Assembly (NCBI GenBank): GCA_963691655.1
Contig: OY829326.1
Span: 53,251,776 to 53,315,775 of the forward strand
Direction: 5' to 3'
DNA length: 64,000 nucleotides
From: Toxonevra muliebris
Lineage: Eukaryota > Arthropoda > Insecta > Diptera > Pallopteridae
Of the stretch, positions 10,581-23,500 are shown one piece after another. Each line of letters begins with the position of its first letter. The stretch's first letter is position 1. The translations under genes were made by a program, and so were the position numbers. The notes below the pieces were generated by a model that was not told where the DNA came from, did not search any database, and saw nothing but the letters and a program-made list of their open reading frames with translations.

Positions 10581-13500
10581 ACTAAGTAAGAAGTAAAATG
10601 GCTAAATTCAGGGATCGCATCGTCTGATCCGTGAACGTACAACTCGTGACGACTATTTTGCATGAATTTTTGCGCAAATTACGTGAGATGCAATCCTGAC
10701 ATGATAGACAAATTCAGCATCCCGATTCGAATACATAGCGCACACATTTACATAGGAATTGACAGATTGTTTACAATCGTCTTAAAAAAGTTTAAGGTCT
10801 CAAGGGACTATGAATGAGTATTTGAAAACAGTGCAACTATCTGCTCCATTTGAATACCGCCATAAACGGGATATTTACCAACAGCTTATTTTATGTGTCT
10901 CACCGTGTGCTAAGCTTCAAGGAAAAGAAACCCGTGCATATCAATCAGTATTCGATTGTTTAACAAAAAACTGAATTAAAATACAAAAGAAGTATACTAA
11001 CAAAAAGCAATATAAATAAGGAAAAGAACCCAGTTTAACAGTTACAAACTTGCAGATACATTGCCGATCAGATTTAAGAACATAGATATTTTTAATTTAT
11101 ACATAAACGCATCTACGAATTCGTAACTGTTACGACAAGTGAATATTATAAAAAATATTGCATGCTAAGAAAAAAATATGCTTACAATCAGGCATGCTCT
11201 GGTAATGAACTGTATTCGATCGAAAGTGCATTTCCGAACCAGACTAAATATTATCAAAATAGCATGAGCTGTCTACAAACCACAAGCAATAAGAAAAGAA
11301 AAAGAACAGAAAACCCTCGATTCACGCGAGTAATTGTTAGCATGAAAAACTAAATAAATATAGAAATTGTTGCATAACTTGATACCGAAAGTGAAAAAAA
11401 AAACTATTAAAATATTCAGAAGAAAAAAAACTTTGAATATTACATATATAAAAATTCTTGTCAAAAACCCAAATAAAGCAGAGCAGAAACTAACACAGCA
11501 AAGAAATTAAGTAAAAGATATTTTGAGTTATAAAAAAAAATGTTGGTAAAAATAAAAAAAATATATTAGTAGCATTTTCTTGTATACATTTTTATTTTAT
11601 TTTGGTTTAAATTTTTTACTAATTCATTCATTCATAGGTTATTTAAAAATAAACTTAAAAAATAAATAGATTAAATTTCAAAAAATTATATTCTTAGATA
11701 TTTCTTTTTTTATTATTTGTTTTTGGTTGAAATCATTATTACTTTTTTCTTGTTTCTTTTCTTATTAACTTTTTTCTTTTTACACAAATTTAACTAAATG
11801 AATTGAATAAAATTTTAATGAAATTTATTATAAATTCTCACACAAAAAAACTATTGGTGCAAGTTCTTTATAGTGAATGTTTTTTGGAAATGAAAAAAAA
11901 AAACTGCAAAACAAAAAAAGAAGAGTCTAATTGTGTGGAAAGTTCGTTTTAGGCACTCAAAGGATTATTGTGTCATAATGGTAGTAGTTCAAAAATTTAG
12001 TAAAAATATAAACAGTATAGAAAAGTCCAAAATATTCAATATTTCAAACACTTAAAAAGAAAATTTTAAAAAAGTAATAATAAATTAATTTGAAATAGTT
12101 TGGAAAAACCACTAACATAAAAATATATATGTATATATATATATATATTTATTAATTAAATAGCTTTTAAAAGTTTTATTACGCTTATTAATAATAGTAG
12201 AGAAAATCCCATAAAATTTTTATAAAGTATAAAGCAATTTGTTTGTGTAATTTAATTGAAATCTTTGAGCAAAGTTGTTGGTGTTTGTTTATTTTTTTTT
12301 TTTTTTTTTTTTTTTTGTGAGCTGAAGCAGGGGGGCAACCATATAACTCTCTCTTTAGTTGTTTTAAACAATTTGAGAGCAACTAAAACTTAACGAGTAA
12401 ACAAAATGAGAGTGAAGACTAAATTGAAAGAAAGAAAGAGATGCATGATGCCACAAAAATGTAAACAAAAACAATTACATTATGACAGCTCTTCAACACA
12501 TATTTCTCTCGCATCGCGTTGACACACTATTGTTCCCCAGTTGGAAATATTTTGTCAAACGATATCGACTCTTAATTAGATATTTCACAATTGTTGTTTA
12601 CGTTGTTCGATAACACCAAGCTGAATGGTTGCGCCCCTACGAAGAGTAGCTATTGACACCTATTGGCTTATGTATGTTTATTAGCAAATTATAGTCAGCA
12701 TTTATCTGAATTCACGATTCGAATTGTGATATTTTAGTGTTACCTATTAGCTGCGACTTCAATCGAATTCAAACAAAACGAGTTGCACTGTTTTTCTCAT
12801 TAATTGAACTACTACGTACGTATGTCTGTGTATATAGTACACAATATATATATTTATAAGTATTATATAAATAAAATCTAATTATACTAAGTAAAATTTA
12901 AGTAAGCAACATTATTTTCAAAGCGAATTTCTTTCATGTTTTTCAATTCTGGTAATAAAGTGAATATGTAAAAACGGAAAAATACAAAATAATAATGAAG
13001 ATAACACTAAGCAACATACATTTTCTCCTCCACAACCTCAAGAGATACATAAAAATTTTAGATGCGACGACTTAGAAAACGCAGCCATACTGATGGCTCC
13101 AATCCCAAAATAAAATTTTAAATTTCGGAAAGTATATATGGCGTCTGGAAGGCAAAAATGGTATGCAAAAAAATATTTACTTTCACACGCAAACTTAACT
13201 TGGACTGCGTTAGATATTTACAGCAATTAGAATAACTTAACTTATACCAAAAACATTTAATCATGTATGCACCAATATATGTATCTCGTGAGGTGTGTAA
13301 AGACTCTTAATGTTTGTTGCTTAGTGAGTATTAGTTTCTAAATACATAGTATCATTTCCAAATTTAAACAGCAATGTAAAGAAAACGCATTCCAAAAAGT
13401 GTGATTTACTGTTCCGAATTAAGTGTAAAAAATTATTATTTTTTTTAATTTTTTCACGTTTTAGAGAATGCATTTTCCTTATATTCACCGTCCACAGAAG

Positions 13501-14076
13501 ACAGCCAAAGTACCTAGTACCGCTCCTTAAGCTCTACTTACAACCATTTAGAAAAAAATCTAATTATTTATATCAAACATTTTAAACAGAGAATAATTAA
13601 ATAACAAAAATTATAAAAAAAATTTAAGTGTAAAAACTCAATACAGAAAATATAAAGCAACAGTATAAAAAGAAATTCAGCAAAAAAATTTACAACAAAG
13701 AAAAAGAAATACTAATATTTAACAATACGAATTAACTTTAACCAAAAAAAAAAAAGAAACGTGGGCAAACGGGTTCATTTCTGCAGAGATAAAGATGTGA
13801 TGTGTTGGTTGGTTGGTGTATTGGTGGTGGTTGGTGATTAGTTGGTGATGGTAGTTGGTGGTTGAGGTTCAGGTGGTGGTGGTGTTGGTATACACAAAAG
13901 GTGATTAATTTAAACGTAGGATTACGGGAAGCAGAAATTTAAGGAGTTTTTTTTTCGTTAACTTTGCAAAATTTTCTCTCTTTTTTGTTTTCATATTTTT
14001 GCTATTTTGTTTTTAGAAAGATTTTCTTTTTATTTTTGCTTGTTTTTTGTTTTTTTTTTTTTTGATGATTGTGTCC
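10581..14076. other. Noncoding, within or downstream of Trl; no gene seen
   Basis: AT-rich with homopolymer runs (T run about 12292-12316) and a (TATA)n stretch near 12125-12150. A GGTTGGTGGT-type repeat lies at 13805-13890. The last part, left of 14077, is the expected 3' UTR of the Gln-rich Trl terminal exon. Short open frames at 11162-11464 and 12188-12382 are not convincing. Confidence 0.45.
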
Positions 14077-14579
14077 TCACAACGTTGGATGTGATTGAAA
14101 TTCAGACATATTCACCTGATTAAGATTCCCAATTATTTGATGGCCCTGCAACGTTTGCACTTGTGCTATTGATAGCGATGTTGTGCCATCGGTATTTTCT
14201 GTTTGCGTTACAATTTGTTGTCCACCTTGTTGTTGTGCAGCAGCACTTGCCGTTGTTATATTGCCCGATTGATCAATAATTTGATGATGTTGTTGCTGCT
14301 GTATCTGTTGTTGTTGCTGCGGCTGTTGCTGAACCTGAACTTGCTGCACCTGTTGCTGTTGTTGTTGCCCACCTGCTGTTGTCGTTACTGTCATGGTTTG
14401 CTGTGATTGATTTTGAGCATCGGGATCTTTCTTCACTTGCACCGTTTGTAATGTATGTAACGATTGCACCGATTGCACTTGCGGTATTGTGCTAACCGCT
14501 GTAATGGTTGATGCTCCTCCAGAATTACCAGATGTACCAGCAGCATTTCCAGTTCCAGAAGCTGATTTCTTACCAGTTG
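14077..14579 (-). CDS. Trl: Trl alternative 3' exon, Gln-rich tail
   Basis: The acceptor is clear on the minus strand: pyrimidine-rich TTTCCTCCCCTCTGCGCGCAG, then exon base 14579. The exon starts with two bases (CA) that complete a codon with the A left by the donor at 18666, giving KKEKK-TTGKKSASG. It encodes a Gly/Ser linker, then the IPQVQSVQSLHTLQ block, a KKDPDA motif, a polyglutamine region, HHQIIDQSGNITTA and SIAQVQTLQGHQIIGNLNQV before the stop. These blocks match what I remember of one Drosophila GAGA-factor class. Joined to the common exons the frame is 1617 nt, 538 aa. Gln-rich tails of GAGA factor are known to act in transactivation and multimerisation. It could be either the 519 or the 581 class in Drosophila naming; I cannot settle which. 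Confidence 0.88.
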
Positions 14580-17500
14580 CTGCGCGCAGAGGGGAGGAAA
14601 CATATAAAAGCGAAATTAGTTTATGCTCATAGATTGTTGAGAAAGCATTTGAAATAATTATTTTTTAAATACTTCGATAGTAGTGATGAAACAACATTCA
14701 AAAGCTTTAAAACGGATGAGGAAATTTAAAATTATCATACTTGTAATTTAGTCACTGCTAATGTATTTATTCGTTACTTTCTCTCTTTCGTTAGTATTTC
14801 AGAGAACGATTAAATAAACGAGCATTCATGACTCGTTAGTATTGTAAGCATGTATAAACTCGCTGCATTGGTGCTCTCAAAAATTAATCATTCTCTCTCT
14901 CTAATCGAATTTATCGTCATGAAATTCATAAATAAAACAAACTAAATTTGAAAAGTAAACAAAAAAATTAAATCTATCTTCATAAAAATATCCAGATACT
15001 TATGTATGTATATTTGTTTGTTAATGAAGAGTTATTATTTTATAATTGAGAAGACCTATCTATCTATCAATGGGTCCAACTGAAGGCTAGCGCATCCTTC
15101 GCAGAAGATCTGATCTGATCAGCGATAGAATAGTCGAGCCAGAGGTTGACAATCACCAGATTGCAGCCTGCCATCTCATCATCTTCCACACAGACAGACG
15201 CCACCAGTTTTGCCGGTGTATAGTAGTTTGAAAACTAACTAGAAATCTAAAGCCGTTAAAAGGAATGGTTCGGTTGAAAGCAAAGCGTGCCACAATCTCT
15301 TTAGCTTGTCTAATACCAGGAACAAGTTGTAAAAACAAAATAATTTCTTCCTTGTTCATTCCTCGATGAAACTCTAAATTTAACATAAAGAAATTCTGCA
15401 GAATTCGGCATTCGGAATTTCTTTTTGTGAATTTTGTTTGATTGTTGATCGTATCGATCAGAAATCGAATAGGGTAAGAAATGAATGGATTTACAAAGTT
15501 TCCATTGACTTAATTTCAAATACATTATATTTTTAAAACTTAGTCCTGACATTAAACTATGATCGATGATCTATGAAAGATCACTAAGACCATTTTCAAG
15601 CAACTAGTAGATCCAAGTTCTTTATCGGAAATTGAATAATGGAAACTGAGTGATGGTGAGATGTTAGAGGGCCGCGCCGCAAGGCAGACTCTCATCAGCT
15701 CATTTCCTCATTAATGTTTATTGTTCGGACTTAGACTTTAGAGGCAAATATAGCATTTTAATAATAATATCAACTTTGTAGATTGCTCTTCCAATGCTCC
15801 CAGAGTAATTTGACTGTATGAATAAATATTTATTTGCAGATCATTGCACCTGCTCATGAGGGTTTCAGAAGCCATTTATTACTTATATTTGAGTTTCAAA
15901 AACATAAATGTCAGAAAGAATCGAGATTAATTAAAATTTTTTCAATTTTTCAAACAATATGTACGGAACTTTAGATTCTTCAACTCATGGACTATTTTGT
16001 ATCAGTTTTAGCATGTATTTTCTTGCATAAAGAACTATGTATGAATTCAACTTTAAAAAGTATTTTTCTTTACTTTCATTTCAAATTAAAAGTGAACAAT
16101 ATAAACGAATTTCACAATAAAATATTCAAAAATGAATGCAAACAATATGTCTTTAGAATTGAGTCTCTCTAAAGTGAGTGAATCCATTTCAACCAAACGC
16201 AAGAATTTTCGAAAAACATAAATATAAAACTAAAAAATCTAACAACAACAAAAAAGAACCGAATAAAAAATTATAAATGTAAACAACTCATTGCATTTTG
16301 TTTGGTTTTCATGTTCACTTTATTACTTTATTCAAAACTTTTATTTTTGAATAAAGAATTTAAATTAAATTTAAAGTAAATATAATAAAAAATTATAGTG
16401 AAAAATATAACTTAAAAATTCAGTTTACAGTGCAATTAACAGAGAATACGCTCAAAAAAAAAAAAAAGCGCATTGATTGGAGCTTAAAAAAGGTATAGCA
16501 AATATAATTCTTTTAATACAAGTATATACATTTTTTTTAGAAGACATAAGTATCTATGGATCACCTATACTAATCATATTATTAATAGTTATTTGTCAAA
16601 TTTATGTAGAATGATATATATTTCAATCTGGATCACTGATCTACAGTTCACATCTATTTAAATTTATGAATCAAAGTTTTCAAATCTCAGATTTGATATT
16701 TAAAATACAATGACCCACGAAAGCGATCAAATAAGAGAATATTTTTGGGCCACGATAAATAGCCAGGAATAGCGTCAAATTAAAAAATTAAAACAACAAG
16801 GAAAACTGTCTACTCACATAGACGAACACAATGAAAAAAGGAATTTTTGAAATCTGATAATATCTTAAGATTCTGATATTTTAAGTTTTTCAGACAAAAA
16901 TTTTTCCAAAATCCATAGTTCCGTTATTGCTCCTTACAAATACAAGCATATTGCAAAAAAAAATTTTGTATTTTGGACTTTCAAGACCCTCTTTGAACCT
17001 GAACATATTATCTGATTTCAAAATTTTGTTTCCACTTCTGTTCATCTGGATAAGTAGACAGTTAATTATGCTATTACTTTTTGATTTAACATATTCTTAC
17101 CTAATTATCGTGTCCTAAAAATGTTATTTTATGCGATCACTTTTACGAGTCACTGTATATTTAGGTATAATATAGATACTAACTAATTGTATTTTATCAA
17201 AAAAATACTTAAAATTAATAAAAACATTCGAAAATATACAAGTTAAAAGCTCACTGATATGTAAGTCATACAACAAATGATCTATTGCATCTATAGATCT
17301 TATTGTATTGCTCAAAAAACGCAAAATATAGTATCCACTGATCACTCAAATTAGAATTATTTAATAAGATGACAATGGTCTGATATCTCCTGGATCAAAG
17401 ATCGTCCTCTTTGCTTGTTGTATAGCGGAAGTGGTCCAGAGTACTGTAATTAACGTTGTTTTTCGCCTAAAAGTAAAAATTTTTTTACGCGGTTCTAAAA

Positions 17501-20500
17501 CTTACTCGTTTTTGAACATGTTGGTATAATATAACATAATACATCTTGGTTATTTTTCCGTCTGAGAAAGTTTACGTGTTCAGAACCTTTTAGTAAAATA
17601 TTGCGTAGAATATAATTTTGAAATGTACTAACCCATTATCTCCATCGCTTATGGGTCTTTTTTGCACTTTTGAAGAGAAATGGGTCTTTTACCCCATTAC
17701 GAAGGACCACAGAAAGTTAATATATTTTAGAAAAATATTACTCATAAAATTGTACCATTGTAATTTTTCTAGAACAAAGCAAAAATACCAATAAAGTATG
17801 AAGATAATGGGTTAACACTTTCCAAAAATATATTCTACGTAAGATTTTACTAAAAGGTTCTAAACACGTAAACGTTCTCAGATTTAAAAATAACAAATAA
17901 GTCTTTGCTATATGTATGATAGTAACATGTTCAGAAACGGTCAAACTTTTGGACCGCATAAAAACAAAATTTTACGTTGAGTCCTAAAACGGAGCAAATC
18001 ACTGTTCTCTGGAGCACTTTCGCTATCCAACAAGCATACTCTGATCCCGATCACTTTTGGTCGTTATTTTTTTAAATTTAAAAGAACTCGAATTCTTTTA
18101 AGATTGTTTTGATTTGACTGATATATCGCAAACAAGCGAACAGTGATCCAGATCAATCAGCCTAACGAATAAACGAACTAATGTCGACATTATGTCAAGT
18201 GAAGTCCACACTAACATTAAATTCGACTTTACTTCGTTATTGGCGAGGCTGAATATGTCTACATAAGTAAAAGTTACAAATAACGAGTGGCTAAATTTTA
18301 AATGAGAGAAAATACACGCTTTCTCACTTGCTCTCTCTCAATTAGAGGAATGTGATAGATGGGTATGTGCGTGCGTGTGTGCATGTTGTATGAAATTAAA
18401 TTTGTCGTTTTTTTCTCTCTCTTTCTTGGAAACTATGACCCATAAACTTCTTCGCAAACAATCCCATTGCCTATATCACCACCACTGCCACTTGCGCTAT
18501 GATCTTGTTTCATATAAATGTTATTTATAGTAACAATACCCGATGTGGCAGTAGTGGCGGCACTGACACTTGTCGTTGCTTCTGCTTCTGTACTAGTTTT
18601 GGCCAGCAATTGTGATGTTTCACCATCAGTAGTAGCATTAGCAGATTCGTTGAGCGTCGACTTACTTTTTTTTTCTTTCTTTACACCGGGCTTGGCAAAA
18701 TGTCTCAATTCCAAGTGACGACGCAAGTTTCTTGATTGGCGAATAACGGCATAACAAATGGGACATGTTGCTGGTTGTTCCGATTGTGAGCGCGATCGTG
18801 GTTCTGCGAGAAAAAAAGAGAGAAAGAGAGATGTAGTTAGATAAAAGAAAATATTTGTACAATGCTTTTTAAAAGCATCTATAAATGAGAACATGCGCAG
18901 AGAGAGCATATTTTGAGCATAATTTGTCCTAAATTTTTATTGTTTAAAATTATAGTTTGTTCTCAATAACAGTTAAATTCTCGTGCAGAAGAATTATCAA
19001 CTCAGACAAAACAAACTATTCATAATAAAATAATACACCGTGCAACAAAATTTTTCACACATTGAGTAGACCATGTGTAAGTAAAAGTCGAAACAATAGC
19101 TGTATACGACCAGAATTCTACTCGTGGAGTAGGACTTAATTTTTTGCAAGCACTCTCTTGCAGAATATATGGCTAATTAGGCCTTGCCTATTCTATTTTC
19201 TATGTTGATTTTCCAACTGAGCTAAGGATAACCCCTAGGTATTTGACATCATTTAATAGAATTAAAAAACAACCATTCAAATGAGGGAGAATAAAGCTTT
19301 CATGAATAGTACTATTTTATTTGAATCCTTGGCTTAGGGGGCCGCATCTGGTAGACCAGCTAGTTGAATTCAAATCACATAAGACTAAGAATTTTAATTT
19401 TTAGTTTGATGACTCCACATTTGCGCTACATTTCACTTCTACTTTCACGCACATACTCGTATGTGAAAAGTACTGTAGCATAGTGTTATGACTATCAAAT
19501 AAAAAAACTTACTATCTGCTCCACTTCCTGGCGTTTTCTGCCTTTTAGCGCTCTTCGGGGCTGGTGTTGGTTGATCGGTGCCGCTAGCATTAGTTCCTGA
19601 AGCTATTGGTGTCAAATTCGGATCCATGGTTACGATTGATTCCACTTTTGTGACTTCACTTTTTATAAGCGGTGTCGATGTAATTATTTGCGTTTCATTG
19701 CCGTTTTCGATATTGCCTTGCTGTTGTTGCTGCTGCATTTGTTGTTGTTGCTGATGTTGCACCTGCACATTTGGCTGATTGGTAATAATCGTTTCCATGC
19801 CTTCAACTTTGGGAATTTTCGGTGCAGAGGCTGTAAAATTAAATAAAAAACAAATAAAAATAAAATAGAAATAAAAAATAAAGTTGTTTCTAGTTTTCTA
19901 TTCTACATACGGGACATTTTCTTAACGCGTGGCTTGCGCTTGCGTGCGGGTAAAAATTGTTGTATAACATCCTTGGGCGAATCTGTGGTCACAATCGTTT
20001 GTTGTTGTCCGGGTACATTTGTTTGTGTAGTGGTGGTCTGCAAGATTTGGCCAGCTTGATGAATATCCTCGACAACCTGTGCATGTACGGTTTGTTGTGG
20101 TGCGGTGGCAATTGTGGCAATCAGTGGGTCTTGTTCCTATAACATTTTCAAAATGAAAACGCAATTTTTAAATGGTTTTCCCCCCTTTTTACATATATGC
20201 ATATATACGCCTATAAACTTACATGATGGTGTTGCGGTATCATATGTTGTAGCTGTATCGAGTGTGTGGTATAATCATCTTTGGTCACTGTTTGTGGCGC
20301 TAATCCTTGTATATTCAAACATTGCGCCGCTTGCAACAGTGATGGCAATTGTGCATGGTCTACGCTCACCTCACCGCGATATACAAACTCTAGTAGAGCT
20401 TCCAAATCGTTTGCATTTACGCCGGCTAACATTACCACTGGATGTTTGCATGGTGTATTCTGTAATGAGAGACACAAACAGACAGAGATGTAACGCAATG

Positions 20501-23500
20501 TAACAAAGAGAAAGGAAGAAGCATATATGTTTTAAAAATAGTTAATAATAACAACAACAATAGCATAAAATATAAATATGAACATACATACATACATACA
20601 TATTTCCCACTCACAATTATTTTAGTGTTTTACTCACCTAATAACTCTCACTATTTCTTCATCAATGAAAATTTTCCCCTCCACCCACTCTGGTTTTCTC
20701 TAAAATACTCTACTCATTGTCATTGTTTATGCACGAGTGTTTGTATGTATGTACAATGGTCATAGTCGACGGAATTGAGCGTAAACTTAATTGGATGAGA
20801 TAACAACACAGAGTATTTACATTTCGGAGGGTGAGTACTATATTTGTCAAAAATATTAGATGAGAAAAAGAGAGGTCTCTCGTAAACTCGCATTTGTGCT
20901 GATATGACAACAACTTCAGATGGTACTTTCAATGTAATACAAAAAAAAATCGCTATTGAAAAAACTAATTTTACCCGTACGCATAAGAGAATTATTTTTG
21001 AGTATGATTTGCAAATGTTGGATGGAAAAATTGCTTCATAAAGCGATATAGTAAAAATCAAAGGAATAAAGTATGAAATAGTTTACTATTTACGCATTAA
21101 AAATATTATTCAAAAATCCTGCTGTATTACTCTAAATTAAGAAGTATGATTCTGGCCCGGATTTTGGAGGTACATTAAAAGTTCCTGTTATGCAACTTTT
21201 TTATTTGACTTGACCTACCACCTGCACTAGAGTCACTCAATTTTTTTTCATTTTTATTTTGTTTTTGTACCACCCGTTAATTTTTTTATTATTTTCAATA
21301 AAATAAACCTTGAATTCATACGTTGGACGACAACGTACTTATTCACTTTTTAGTTAGGCAACCATACATACATCAAAGTTCAACAACAATAACAATATAA
21401 ACAATGACAAACCCGGCAATATCAAACAAACAAGTCAACAACAAGAGATGATGGGATTTTAACAATAAACGTGAATCAACTCGCTTTGATATAAAAATGA
21501 TGCTCCAACATAAGCTTTTGGAGACAAAGAAAAATATCTCCGTATTTATTTAAGCTCAACAAAACAGAACAATAAAATTTTCACGTCATATGCATATATC
21601 CATAGATAATATAAATATATTTTGAGTGTTCACAGTTGATTGTAAAATTGTAGTAATGTTGTAAAATTTTGAGAGGATATGCAATAAATTGATATACATC
21701 GGATCAGGGATGGAATTTCAAAATTTCAAATTGTACTTAAATAAGCGAGAATCTACCTGAAATAATACAGTTCGTTGGTTTATCGTTTTTATAAGAAGTT
21801 TTATTTTAATGTAAAAGCAACATACAAACAAAAAACATAGAACGTAAAAAAAGTAAAAACTCTGTTATGCGTTACATAATTAACTTTTAATCTTTTTATA
21901 TATACATTTATCCAGAAATGCAACTCTTTCATATTATATATCAATTTAAAGAGCTTGACAAGTAGGTTAGCCAAAAATTATCAAAATAATCAGATTTAAA
22001 ATCGGTTTGGCCAATTCCAAAATATTAGGGTCGGAAGTTCTTTAAAATTCACTCATTGAACAAAGCATTGCATTCATCGTTGTAAAAATCGTTGCTTAAG
22101 CGGGAGTAAATAACAAATGAGAGAGAGAGAAGACATGAGTAACGGCATTTCTCAGAATTATCTAACGAATTATCTGCATACACAAATAACAAAACAAACA
22201 CCAACGAGTAGTTTGGTACTCTTTTGATATTTCTTTTTTCATAAAGAGATTTCTTGAGGAAAAAAAAAAATAGCCCCAGTCTTCTTTATTTTGTTTTTGC
22301 TCAAACAAGAATATTTCCTAAATTAATTTAATTCAATTCATTATATTTCATATAAAATTTTTTTTAATAAATGAAAATGAAATAGCGATTGAAACCAAAT
22401 TTGCATTATTTATATCTTGTCTTAACCTGGCGTCAATGAACATGGGTGTATTACAGCCGAGCTGTTCAGTGAATTTTATGTTCATTTTGTTGATCTTATC
22501 TTTTTTTTTTTAATTATATATATATATTTTTAATTTTTTTTTTTTTTTTTTTTGCATTTAAAATATTTTTTATAAATTAAAAAAAAAAAAAAAAATTATA
22601 GTTTTATTTTATGGATTTATGGTTACTCGGGTATCACACGACCAGTTTATTGACGTCAGATTAACGCTGATGATTGTACAAAATCACAATGAGAATAACA
22701 AAAGAAACAAAAATATGAAAAAGCAGTAAAATTAGCGACTGTACATTCTTCCCTACCCCTAAAGCTTCTCTGTTATTTCATCTAAAATTTAAATTTAAGT
22801 GCTTCAAAATATTTTTTTATTCATAAATTGTACCTAAAATGTGTCAATTGTACCTAATGCGCCTTTAAGTTTGAAAAAGTCATAAATAGGTACAATTGTA
22901 CCTACTTTTCCCATCATTGCAACAGATATGAAGCAACTGCGAACACGACAATTATGCTTTACCCCAACAATTGAGAAATGTTTACGTTCGCTGAGTACGA
23001 GTAGAGCGCGCTGAACCGGCAACAACAAAAAAAACGAGTAACAGAAACAAAAATACAAGAGTCGAAACGCTGGCACGAGCGCACGTGAAGAGGTCAACCT
23101 AAATGACAAAAAAAAAAAAAAAAAAACAAGAATAACAAAAAGTTATAAATTCCCATAGAAATGGAACCTCCACTCAGCACGAGTGTTGAGCAATGGCAGC
23201 AGCAGCAAAACATTGAGACAGTCTATGACAAAATATCCCGCTCACTAGTGCAGCGCACTCCACCAACAACAAAAGAGTAGTAGGGAGCAGCGGCATTTGC
23301 GGCCGATTGTGAGTTAAATAAAAGAAAACAAACGGAATTTCTCGGAGGAGGCAATTTTCATTTCAAAATGAATTGTGAGATTGGAGATTCGAGACCTCAC
23401 CATTTGTTATTGTCTTAGTTTGTCTCATTAATTAACAACAACCAACTCGCCGGTTTTTTGTTTGTTTACAGTTGATGCTTGTATCTAAAGTTGAACAATT

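Noticed and set aside
14203..14406. Plus-strand Leu-rich frame
   Set aside because: Antisense shadow of the Trl Gln-rich exon.
19190..19265. Minus-strand DVKYLGVILSS, similar to LINE RT 'KYLGV.LD' blocks
   Set aside because: Only about 11 residues and no supporting sequence on either side; too short to call a retrotransposon fragment.
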